The position numbers and the translations under genes are program-made. Below are positions 1 to 6,007 of a stretch of DNA of 19,275 nt, in pieces. The number at the start of each line of letters is the position of its first letter. Positions within the stretch are counted from its first letter, which is position 1. The stretch spans positions 1 to 19,275 of the forward strand of contig DHSD01000007.1 of the NCBI GenBank assembly GCA_002411365.1, given 5' to 3'. The notes under the pieces are model-generated. The model searched no databases. It was given only the letters and a program-made list of their open reading frames with translations, and was not told where the DNA came from. The DNA comes from Ruminococcaceae bacterium UBA5295. Its GTDB lineage: Bacteria; Bacillota; Clostridia; Oscillospirales; Acutalibacteraceae.

Positions 1-8
1 GGGGAAAC

Positions 9-107
9 ATTTCAATCCACACTCCCCGCATGGGGAGTGACTACACAGCTTGAATCTGATGTTACTGCTGACAAATTTCAATCCACACTCCCCGCATGGG
101 GAGTGAC
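9..107 (-). CRISPR. Type I-C CRISPR array, leader-proximal end (2 repeats visible, continues left)
   Basis: Two identical 33-bp repeats lie at 75-107 and 9-41, separated by a 33-bp spacer at 42-74; a further partial spacer occupies 1-8. Read on the minus strand the repeat starts GT, then has stem arms CACTCCCC / GGGGAGTG around the loop ATGC, and ends in the 11-nt handle TGGATTGAAAT. This is the classical type I-C repeat, whose hairpin is cut by Cas5c. The array reads on the same strand as the cas genes, so the repeat at 75-107 is next to the leader and spacer 42-74 is the most recently acquired one. The rest of the array lies outside the window. I do not recognise the spacer target. Confidence 0.97.
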
Positions 108-236
108 AGCAAAATTGCATATAATTTAAAGGTTTAAGTTCCAAATAGTAGTATAATATCATTAAATATTTTTGTTTTACGCTATTAATTATATTCTAAT
201 TTATCTGCTTTTGCAAAATAAATCATTCTATTCGGG
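108..236 (-). promoter_or_regulatory. CRISPR leader with pre-crRNA promoter
   Basis: This AT-rich stretch lies between cas2 and the first repeat, the usual leader position. On the minus strand it holds a -35-like TTGCAA (216-211), a 17-nt spacer and a consensus -10 TATAAT (193-188). Transcription would start near 181, about 70 nt before the first repeat. A second TATACT lies closer to the array but has no good -35 partner. The promoter is seen in sequence; the leader role follows from position. Confidence 0.75.
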
Positions 237-277
237 TGCGAAAGTCCGTGAGTAATTATGACTGATAGGCTTTCGCA
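237..277 (-). repeat. Perfect 8-bp inverted repeat directly behind cas2
   Basis: TGCGAAAG (237-244) and CTTTCGCA (270-277) form a perfect stem with a 25-nt loop. The inner arm abuts the cas2 stop codon. No U-run follows on the minus strand, so it is not a canonical intrinsic terminator. It may protect the mRNA 3' end or separate cas2 from the leader promoter. Confidence 0.5.
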
Positions 278-568
278 TTAGAAAATCAGCGTCCCTTCAG
301 GATCGTAACCCCCTTTTGCACCAAAATGTTCAATTTTTGTTTTGTAGTTATTTCCGAGGTAATAGAACCGCAGGCTGTCCTTTTTCATGTCGATAATTTT
401 ACACAGTGATGCCTGCAAAACTTTACACTGCGCCGCATCAATCAGACATTCGAAAACTGAGCACTGCACTCTCTGGCCATGCTTGACACATTCTTTAGCT
501 ACACGGCGCAGACGCCTTTTCCCTGCCGCATCCTCTGTGTTTACATCATAAGTAACAAGTACAAGCAA
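278..568 (-). CDS. cas2: CRISPR-associated endonuclease Cas2 (type I-C)
   Basis: Cas2 is the small dimeric partner of Cas1 in the spacer integration complex. The 96-residue protein opens with MLVLVTYDVN, the first beta strand of the Cas2 ferredoxin fold, whose Asp (D8) is the family's conserved metal-binding position. RRLRRVAKECVKHGQRVQCSVFE is split here as RRLRRVAKEC and QRVQCSVFEC, the usual helix and second strand. The start is TTG with GAGG 7 nt upstream. It lies 9 nt downstream of cas1 and is the last gene of the operon before the leader. Length is normal for the family. Confidence 0.96.
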   Translation of the reverse strand: MLVLVTYDVNTEDAAGKRRLRRVAKECVKHGQRVQCSVFECLIDAAQCKVLQASLCKIIDMKKDSLRFYYLGNNYKTKIEHFGAKGGYDPEGTLIF

Positions 569-577
569 TTAGCAGCC

Positions 578-1609
578 TCATTTCCATAAAAATGGCGGAT
601 AGGCATCAAGATCCCCGCGCAAATATCTTGCAAGCAGCAAAGACTGCACGTACGGCACAAGGCCCCACTGAATCTTTTCCTTCAGATATGGGTGTTTTAT
701 TTCTTCACGCTTTTTTCCCTGCCATGCACTGAGAAAGACTTTTCGCCCTGCATCATTAAGCATGACAGCACCGTTTTCAAACTTGTCAAACTGTTTTTCC
801 GTTATTGCGCGTGTATTTATCATGCTTACAACAAGCCTGTCAACAAAAACGCTTCTCAGCTCTTCCATCAGGTCAAGCGCAAGCGATTCCCTGCCGGGGC
901 GGTCGCGGTGCATGAATCCAACATAGGAATCCAGCCCTGCACTTTCAAGTGCCCCAGCACAATCACTCGCAAGTATGCTGTAGCCAAACGAAAGCATGGC
1001 ATTCACACGGTCAAGCGGCGGCCTTCTGGAGCGTACAGTAAACTTAAATGCGTCTTTCTGATTGATAATCATTTCGTCAAACACTTTAAAGTATGATGTC
1101 GCCGCCTCGCCTTCCAGCCCGCGAAGAGTATCAAGGCTCGTTGTATCAAGCACCTTCTTTGAAGTGGACGCGAGGAACTGCGAAGCATTTTTCAGTGCTT
1201 CCACATCGACACGCATTGCGTGATCCCTAACCGTCCGCTCAAGGCACCAGCGGCTATTGTAAATCTTGCCAAAAATGAAGCATCCTGCTACAAGGCAGCT
1301 CTTTTCCGGGCTGTCAGAAACCTTGTACTGCACTTTGCGCAAAAGGACATTCCCATGTGACCTTCCGCTTACCCTTGCCAAAAATCTGCCATTCGGCGTC
1401 AGGAACGTCAGCCCTATGCCCCTTTTAGCACATTCGCCCACAAGCGCCGGGCTTGCTCCTTTATAAGAAAAGCAAAAAATATTCTCAATGCCAAGGAGCG
1501 GCAGCTGCCTCCTACTCCCATCTTCAGAGTTTATCACAACATTCTCGTCCTGCAAAGAAAGGTATGTGCCTTCGCTAAGGATAAAAAGCGTGTTCAGCAG
1601 GCGTTTCAT
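578..1609 (-). CDS. cas1: CRISPR-associated endonuclease/integrase Cas1 (type I-C)
   Basis: Cas1 is the catalytic subunit of the Cas1-Cas2 integrase that inserts new spacers at the leader end of the array. The protein has 343 residues, normal for I-C Cas1. The N-terminal beta domain runs to about residue 80; the all-helical catalytic domain follows. The metal-binding residues are visible: an acidic site in GLEGEAA (E166/E168), His234 in GFMHRDRPGR, and the acidic run LDLMEE (D246-E250). The ATG start overlaps the cas4 stop as ATGA and has AGGAGGG upstream, which implies translational coupling. Nothing looks broken, so adaptation is probably functional. Confidence 0.97.
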   Translation of the reverse strand: MKRLLNTLFILSEGTYLSLQDENVVINSEDGSRRQLPLLGIENIFCFSYKGASPALVGECAKRGIGLTFLTPNGRFLARVSGRSHGNVLLRKVQYKVSDSPEKSCLVAGCFIFGKIYNSRWCLERTVRDHAMRVDVEALKNASQFLASTSKKVLDTTSLDTLRGLEGEAATSYFKVFDEMIINQKDAFKFTVRSRRPPLDRVNAMLSFGYSILASDCAGALESAGLDSYVGFMHRDRPGRESLALDLMEELRSVFVDRLVVSMINTRAITEKQFDKFENGAVMLNDAGRKVFLSAWQGKKREEIKHPYLKEKIQWGLVPYVQSLLLARYLRGDLDAYPPFLWK

Positions 1610-2274
1610 GTGCCCTCCTGAGTATGCGCTTTCAGGTAAGCACGGGCAGAGCCCGCTCTGTCAAGTTCCGGAAGACATATGTCTTTAAGAGAACAGGCAT
1701 TGCATGATTTTGTTCGCTTTACGCGGGGCGTATAGCCTCTTTGGTAAAGCTCATTCATTTCTTTAAGTGAAGATACAACTTTTTTACGCAGCCCGTCTGT
1801 AAAAATCACTTCCGTCCTGCGGTGCGTTTCACCATAAAACAAAGCACCCGATTTTATGCTGCAGCACAGCATTTCTTCAAGGCACATTGCCTGGCCGCAG
1901 AGCTGAAGCTCATCGGCGCAGTTTTCCTTCGGCCTGCCGTGCTTGTATTCAACAGGGTACGGTATCCATTTGCCCTTTCTTCCGCACAGTGTCACACCTG
2001 AACCGTCACGTTTAAATTCAACCGCATCACAGACTCCGACTGCGCACAGCCTGTCTGACTTTACCCTTAAGCCGCGGACTATAAGTGTATCGCCGCGAAG
2101 TTCAGTCTTTGCACTGTCATGCACACGCCCATGCATAAGGCTGCCCTCTACAGTTAGCAGGTTGTCTTCCCACTGCTGCTCAATATGTATAAGTGCCCAC
2201 TGCCTGCGGCAAAAGGTAAAATGCTGCAGCTCTGAAAGCTGGCGGTAGTCATCTTCCGGAATCGCGCCTGCCAT
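1606..2274 (-). CDS. cas4: CRISPR-associated exonuclease Cas4 (type I-C)
   Basis: Cas4 trims prespacers and helps select those with the right PAM before Cas1-Cas2 integration. From the ATG at 2274 the protein has 222 residues. The four Fe-S cluster cysteines are present: C22 in FTFCRRQW and C191, C194, C200 in SCNACSLKDIC. The RecB-type nuclease core shows H48 (GSLMHG), D83 (GVCDAVEF), E109-x-K111 (VEYKHG) and the following Gln motif LQLCGQA. The reading frame is open to 2337, but that start would overlap cas7 by more than 60 nt. ATG 2274 lies 1 nt past the cas7 stop with a GAGAG ribosome binding site, so I chose it. Confidence 0.95.
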   Translation of the reverse strand: MAGAIPEDDYRQLSELQHFTFCRRQWALIHIEQQWEDNLLTVEGSLMHGRVHDSAKTELRGDTLIVRGLRVKSDRLCAVGVCDAVEFKRDGSGVTLCGRKGKWIPYPVEYKHGRPKENCADELQLCGQAMCLEEMLCCSIKSGALFYGETHRRTEVIFTDGLRKKVVSSLKEMNELYQRGYTPRVKRTKSCNACSLKDICLPELDRAGSARAYLKAHTQEGT

Positions 2275-2275
2275 A

Positions 2276-3208
2276 TCAGTCTCTCTGTTCGCAGGCCACA
2301 CCCGAAGGCAGGTCGGTTTCGTCAACTGTGATTTCATAGTCGTCGAAGCTGCGCGGGGCAGTTACTCCGTCTTTTTTATGCGCCTTTACAAGGTCAAACA
2401 GCTTATGCGCAGGCGCATTGCCAAGCTCTGAATCATGGCGGAAAATTATCAGCCTGCGCACAGCCATCTGGCCGCGGGCAGCAGAGCGGTCATACTCAAA
2501 CATATTTATTATTGCGTCCCACAAAAGTTTGAGGTCATCTTCCGAAAATCCTGTCGACTTGCGCGCAAGGTTCGCGGAAACATATCCTTCACAGCGGTAA
2601 AGCCCATACGGCACAATATATTTCGAGCCCATTTCATTGCTCTTCTTTTCCGCATCTGCCTCAGTGGAAATTGCGACACGCGTAATTGATATCTCCTGAG
2701 AAACTATCGGGTCAACCGAACGGGCAAAGCTAAGCTGGACCGGCCCGCGCACCTGGCCGCAGTTGAGCGCCCCCTTCACCATAGTTGTCATAACGGCTCC
2801 GAATGTGCGTATGTCATAGAACTGGCTGCACATATAGTCGCGGATAATCCTGTCGACACTATCGTCCTTCTTGGCTTCTTCGAGGCGCTTTTTGGCTTCT
2901 TTAATCTGATTTTTTAAGTCCTTGCTTTCGGCTGCATCTTTTATGCCTATCTGCTCAAAACCTTCATTGTCGCTGCGGTTAAGCGGCACATCTTTTTTGA
3001 TATAAATTCTGTAGCCCGACCCGTCTTCTTTTACCGTCTCGACATAATTGCGTATTTTGCGCTTAAGGCAGACGTCCGTCACAAGGCCGAGGCCTGTTTC
3101 AGGGTCTATGCGCGGCATATTGCCCGCGTCCGGGTCGCCGTTCGGGTTGCCGTTCTCCACATCAAAGAAAACCACGAATTCATAGCGGTTTTTAATCGGT
3201 TCACTCAT
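2276..3208 (-). CDS. cas7: Type I-C Cascade backbone subunit Cas7 (Csd2)
   Basis: Cas7 forms the helical backbone that coats the crRNA guide and, in type I systems, flips out every sixth base. The 310-residue protein begins with NRYEFVVFFDVENGNPNGDP, the well-known Csd2 N-terminus, and keeps RTFGAVMTTM and GPVQLSFARSVDP further on. A lysine/glutamate-rich helical insert (about residues 98-118, KNQIKEAKKRLEEAKK) makes it a little longer than many relatives. The ATG has GGAGGAG upstream, inside the end of cas8c, only 2 nt after that gene's stop. It is part of the six-gene operon. Confidence 0.97.
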   Translation of the reverse strand: MSEPIKNRYEFVVFFDVENGNPNGDPDAGNMPRIDPETGLGLVTDVCLKRKIRNYVETVKEDGSGYRIYIKKDVPLNRSDNEGFEQIGIKDAAESKDLKNQIKEAKKRLEEAKKDDSVDRIIRDYMCSQFYDIRTFGAVMTTMVKGALNCGQVRGPVQLSFARSVDPIVSQEISITRVAISTEADAEKKSNEMGSKYIVPYGLYRCEGYVSANLARKSTGFSEDDLKLLWDAIINMFEYDRSAARGQMAVRRLIIFRHDSELGNAPAHKLFDLVKAHKKDGVTAPRSFDDYEITVDETDLPSGVACEQRD

Positions 3209-3210
3209 AG

Positions 3211-3594
3211 TTATTTCTCCTCCTTAACTTTAACATCGTCTTTTTTGCCTGAAGTAAAAAGCGCCTGCTTTTCATGGTAATAGCCAAGATAAAATGCGCC
3301 CTGCTCCTGAAGCGAAAGGCGCGCAGGTAAAGTTTCGTGTATACGCCCTTCAAGGTCCGATATTATCTTATCGTAATAAACTTTCGAGCCTTCTGAGAGT
3401 TTACGCTGATGATGCTGTGAAAGGCTTATAAGCATTGGGAAAATCACCGCAGGCGTAGCACTTGCGCTCGTAAAGTATTTGTTCCTTATTGTTGATTTAA
3501 TGCCCGGGTTAGCCGTTTTCTGCACCATTTCAAGTGTTGCAAAAAGCCTGCCCAAAACATATGGGACATAGTTGCTCTTCTCATTCAGTTCCAC
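3211..3594 (-). CDS. cas11c: Internal-start small subunit Cas11c, nested in cas8c
   Basis: Type I-C systems are known to make their Cascade small subunit from an internal start in the cas8c 3' end. Here a GTG codon (3594-3592, codon 467 of cas8c, in frame) is preceded by a perfect AAGGAGG (3609-3603) at 8-nt spacing. The product would be 127 residues, starting VELNEKSNYVPYVLGRLFA and sharing the cas8c stop. The NYVPYVLGRLFATLE segment is the conserved start of known Cas11c proteins. The start signal is seen directly; expression is inferred. Confidence 0.88.
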   Translation of the reverse strand: MELNEKSNYVPYVLGRLFATLEMVQKTANPGIKSTIRNKYFTSASATPAVIFPMLISLSQHHQRKLSEGSKVYYDKIISDLEGRIHETLPARLSLQEQGAFYLGYYHEKQALFTSGKKDDVKVKEEK

Positions 3595-4992
3595 TTTTAA
3601 TACCTCCTTCGGTACTGTAACTTCTTTATTTTTCAAAAAACAGGCTTTGATAATGGCGGCCTTTCTCCATTTGATGTCGTGCTCTGCGCGTATGCGCAGC
3701 ATAATGCTCTCAAAAAGCGACTGTGGATAATCCGTACCTTTTAAAATAGCCATCAGAGTTGAGGCAGCCATTGGCGCCGGCGGTTTTTTATCTTTCGACT
3801 TCTGATCCGCCGTTTCGTTGAGCAGGTTCCACAGCGGGAGCTCATGATTTTCGCCCATTGGCTGCACAATTTTGAGGCGCCTGTTATGCGCATTGAGGTT
3901 TCTGAGCATTGTGCCAAACTCGCTCTGCAAAAAGAAGCGCACAGAAAGCCTTGAAGCGTTTGGGGCAAGGCCAAGGACAAAAAAGTCGTTTTCCGCATTC
4001 AGTGTTTTTTCATTAAATGCAATAGTGCTTCCGCCGCCTGCTATCTGTTTCATAATGCTGTCAAGATCGGCCTGTGTGATCTTTTCATTGCTGCCAAAAA
4101 CGTCTGCCGAAAATATGTCCTGATAAGCAGGCTCAGCATCCTCCGACCAATACAAAACGGTCGTATCGGCTATGTGCTGCACATGGTCGCGGTCAGCCAC
4201 CATATAGTTAAGCGCCGCACCGTATTTAAATGCCGCTGTTTCACTTACGGGGGCGTTAAGCCCCTGCCCCGTTTTGTCGGCCTGTTCGTGTCCGTACGAT
4301 TCAAATGCCTGCGCATTGTACGAAACAAGCGAGGCGCCCGAGGGCTGTGCACCTTTTATGCCTTTTATGCTCGGATGCAGGCGCGCCACAGGAGCTTTTC
4401 TGCCTGTTACAAGGCAGCGCATAACGACGCTGTCTTCAGATTTTTTCCTGCAGTGCTCTTCCCAGGCTTCTTTTACGTCATTGTCGTTATGGACGTTTGA
4501 ACCGTCTTCAGTTTTAAAAATAATATTTCCGCCCTCTTTTATCTCATCGAGGAACGGCGCGAGCACAGGGTTCTTCTCCGCTTCGGAAGGCTGCCATGAA
4601 TCAAAGAAATTTAGCACGGATTTTGCCGCCTCGCTGTTTACACCGCCGAGGATTTCGTGGTGCAGCTTTTTAGAAGCCTCAAAGCATTTTTTTGTGCGTT
4701 CCGGTTTGCCTTTGCCGTCAATGCCGAGCATATAACTGCTGCTGTCGCACAAAAAATTTGCAGCGATGCTTGAAGCCTTTTTAATCTGTTCAGGCACACG
4801 CATGGGCTGCGGCACTTCTTTTTTGCCCGTTTTGTTCTTAGACGGCACTTTCAGTGGTATAATATTTATCAGCCCGCCGTCGGGAGCAATCTGCAGCGCA
4901 AACGAGACCTTCGCAATGCTCCAGCCCGGAGGGGAGACACGCCCATTTTCGGCCAGCGCGTCATAATGGCGCACAAGCGATTGTAAAATCAT
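3211..4992 (-). CDS. cas8c: Type I-C Cascade large subunit Cas8c (Csd1)
   Basis: Cas8c recognises the PAM and helps open the target DNA. The 593-residue protein starts MILQSLVRHYDAL, typical of Csd1, and contains the conserved YGHEQADKTG-like and LNYMVADRDH-like stretches around residues 235-270. The last 127 codons also encode the small subunit Cas11c (separate entry). The ATG overlaps the cas5c stop as ATGA and has GAGGAGGTG upstream. Length is normal; no frameshift is apparent. Confidence 0.97.
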   Translation of the reverse strand: MILQSLVRHYDALAENGRVSPPGWSIAKVSFALQIAPDGGLINIIPLKVPSKNKTGKKEVPQPMRVPEQIKKASSIAANFLCDSSSYMLGIDGKGKPERTKKCFEASKKLHHEILGGVNSEAAKSVLNFFDSWQPSEAEKNPVLAPFLDEIKEGGNIIFKTEDGSNVHNDNDVKEAWEEHCRKKSEDSVVMRCLVTGRKAPVARLHPSIKGIKGAQPSGASLVSYNAQAFESYGHEQADKTGQGLNAPVSETAAFKYGAALNYMVADRDHVQHIADTTVLYWSEDAEPAYQDIFSADVFGSNEKITQADLDSIMKQIAGGGSTIAFNEKTLNAENDFFVLGLAPNASRLSVRFFLQSEFGTMLRNLNAHNRRLKIVQPMGENHELPLWNLLNETADQKSKDKKPPAPMAASTLMAILKGTDYPQSLFESIMLRIRAEHDIKWRKAAIIKACFLKNKEVTVPKEVLKVELNEKSNYVPYVLGRLFATLEMVQKTANPGIKSTIRNKYFTSASATPAVIFPMLISLSQHHQRKLSEGSKVYYDKIISDLEGRIHETLPARLSLQEQGAFYLGYYHEKQALFTSGKKDDVKVKEEK

Positions 4993-5678
4993 CTTAGCAC
5001 CTCCTCGCCGGACACTTGCATTACTCCATTTTTAAGCTGTGCATGGAAAAACATTGGCTGTATGTTTTTCGGGTCGCTGTAATCCAAATCATAAAGCATT
5101 ATGCCTAAGTCTTTAGAGTAGTGCACAGCCGGTATCCTTCCTCCGCGCCACGCGCGGAAATGAGCCGGAAACTCGCGGCAGCCAAAATATGGCTGTGAGT
5201 AAGCCTGTCCACTTTCGAGCCTGCGGCGGAACATGTCTTTAAATTTCCCCTCGTTGTCGCTCGGGGCGGCTTTCTCCGTCATTTCAAAATGTGCTTCAAT
5301 TACATAGTGCACGTCGCACAGCAGCGTTGAGGCGCGCTGCTGAATATCGGCGGATGTGACTATCATGGGTGCGGGGCCGCCAAGCATCATGCTTTTCACT
5401 TTTGCCGCCTGCACCTTGCTTTTTACTTCATTGCGGCGCACATTTATGAACTTTATCGGGTTTTCTTCTTCATTTTCATTTTGTTCTTCACCGAATTTTT
5501 TAAGCAGGTATATTCTGTCTATAATGATACGCAAACCCGGATGCCAATAAATGCTTTCAATCAGCCCGCGTGCGGCAGACGGAGTTATTATCTCATAACT
5601 CATTCTTTCGGATTTAAGTTCCGGGCGTGTGAATAGGGCATAGTCGCCCCATACTTCAACCTGTAGACCGTAACTCAA
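4989..5678 (-). CDS. cas5c: Type I-C crRNA endonuclease and Cascade subunit Cas5c
   Basis: In type I-C there is no Cas6; Cas5c cuts the pre-crRNA at the base of the repeat stem and stays bound to the 11-nt 5' handle. The 229-residue protein begins MSYGLQVEVWGDYALFTRPE, typical of Cas5d/Cas5c, and has the G-rich LGGPAPM region, DIQQRASTLLCDVHY and the C-terminal FRAWRGGRIPAVHY. Tyr44 in IYWHP is a candidate for the catalytic Tyr of the family; I am not sure of the residue mapping. The start is TTG with AAAGGGGTG upstream and an in-frame stop three codons before it. It is the first gene of the operon. Confidence 0.96.
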   Translation of the reverse strand: MSYGLQVEVWGDYALFTRPELKSERMSYEIITPSAARGLIESIYWHPGLRIIIDRIYLLKKFGEEQNENEEENPIKFINVRRNEVKSKVQAAKVKSMMLGGPAPMIVTSADIQQRASTLLCDVHYVIEAHFEMTEKAAPSDNEGKFKDMFRRRLESGQAYSQPYFGCREFPAHFRAWRGGRIPAVHYSKDLGIMLYDLDYSDPKNIQPMFFHAQLKNGVMQVSGEEVLR

Positions 5679-5710
5679 AAGTAATCACCCCTTTCTTCAG
5701 ATTTAAATTT

Positions 5711-5737
5711 CTACTTGAACTGTTTCCCAGTTTTCAT
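5711..5737 (-). other. Possible 8-codon upstream ORF in the cas operon leader
   Basis: The 90-nt untranslated leader of the cas5c operon contains ATG at 5737 followed by seven codons and TAG (peptide MKTGKQFK). GGAAGGGGG lies directly before the ATG, though close to it. It ends about 30 nt before the cas5c ribosome binding site. It could be a small regulatory uORF or chance. Confidence 0.25.
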
Positions 5738-5774
5738 GCCCCCTTCCTTTCCGTACGGTAATTTCTCTTTATTA

Positions 5775-5803
5775 AAGATAGCATATTGTTTTGAGAATGT
5801 CAA
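5775..5803 (-). promoter_or_regulatory. Promoter of the cas5c-cas8c-cas7-cas4-cas1-cas2 operon
   Basis: On the minus strand a consensus -35 TTGACA (5803-5798) is followed by a 17-nt spacer and -10 TATCTT (5780-5775). Transcription would start near 5768, about 90 nt before the cas5c TTG. An A-rich, UP-element-like tract lies directly upstream of the -35 and overlaps the CreR-like target at 5811-5830. The palindrome CCGTACGG (5751-5758) lies just inside the transcript. Confidence 0.82.
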
Positions 5804-5810
5804 TATTTTT

Positions 5811-5830
5811 TTCTTAGGTATTTAAAATGT
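5811..5830 (+). promoter_or_regulatory. PAM-flanked target of the CreR-like RNA, next to the cas operon promoter
   Basis: TTC at 5811-5813 is the type I-C PAM. The next 17 bases, TTAGGTATTTAAAATGT (5814-5830), match the guide of the small RNA at 5945-5961 at every position except 6 and 12. Pairing stops after position 17. Those two positions are the ones Cascade does not read. The site begins 8 bp upstream of the -35 box of the cas operon promoter, so bound Cascade would cover about -43 to -79 of that promoter. Confidence 0.85.
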
Positions 5831-5858
5831 ATTAATATTTTTTAAGTTCAGATGTTCC

Positions 5859-5887
5859 TTTACTTTTTAACGTCACTCAATTATACT
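5859..5887 (+). promoter_or_regulatory. Promoter of the CreR-like RNA
   Basis: On the plus strand -35 TTTACT (5859-5864), a 17-nt spacer and -10 TATACT (5882-5887) predict a start at about 5893-5895, within a few bases of the repeat-like 5' end of the RNA (5896). The tight placement argues for a dedicated RNA promoter. Confidence 0.75.
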
Positions 5888-5893
5888 TAGTAA

Positions 5894-6004
5894 AAGTCAC
5901 TGCCCGGGCAAAAATCGCTCTGCTTTGGCAGTGTGGGTTGAAACTTAGGGATTTACAATGTGAAAAGCAGCCGGAACGGAATACCTCCGCTCCGGCACTT
6001 TTCT
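5894..6004 (+). ncRNA. CreR-like solitary crRNA (Cas-regulating RNA), antisense to the cas operon direction
   Basis: This about 110-nt RNA gene has its own promoter and terminator. Positions 5896-5944 resemble the array's CRISPR repeat: GT, stem CACTGCC (5898-5904) with GGCAGTG (5927-5933), then handle TGGGTTGAAAC (5934-5944) against TGGATTGAAAT in the array. The stem bases differ from the array stem on both sides in a paired way, so the fold is kept; the loop is enlarged from 4 to 22 nt. A 25-nt guide-like part (5945-5969) follows, then the terminator stem. Its first 17 nt match a PAM-flanked site at the cas operon promoter. Known CreR RNAs are degenerate crRNAs that guide Cascade to repress cas genes through short, incomplete pairing; this fits that class, here in type I-C. 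Function is inferred. No toxin ORF, as in CreTA pairs, is present nearby. Confidence 0.85.
5970..6004 (+). terminator. Intrinsic terminator of the CreR-like RNA, probably also used by cas3
   Basis: GCCGGA (5970-5975) pairs with TCCGGC (5991-5996) and CGGA (5977-5980) with TCCG (5986-5989), around a 5-nt loop. ACTTTTCTTT follows on the plus strand. On the minus strand the same hairpin lies just behind the cas3 stop and is followed by TGCTTTTC, so it may act both ways. Confidence 0.8.
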
Positions 6005-6007
6005 TTA

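Noticed and set aside
2275..2337. Longer N-terminus for cas4
   Set aside because: It would overlap cas7 by over 60 nt; ATG 2274 fits the operon spacing and family length.
5894..6004. Remnant of a second CRISPR array or a tracrRNA
   Set aside because: There is only one repeat-like unit, with paired stem changes, its own promoter and terminator, and no Cas9 or Cas12 gene that would use a tracrRNA.
5680..6007. CreTA-type toxin-antitoxin pair
   Set aside because: The guide matches the cas operon promoter, and I see no small toxin ORF with its own promoter here; the 8-codon ORF at 5711-5737 is in the cas leader and shows no toxin feature.
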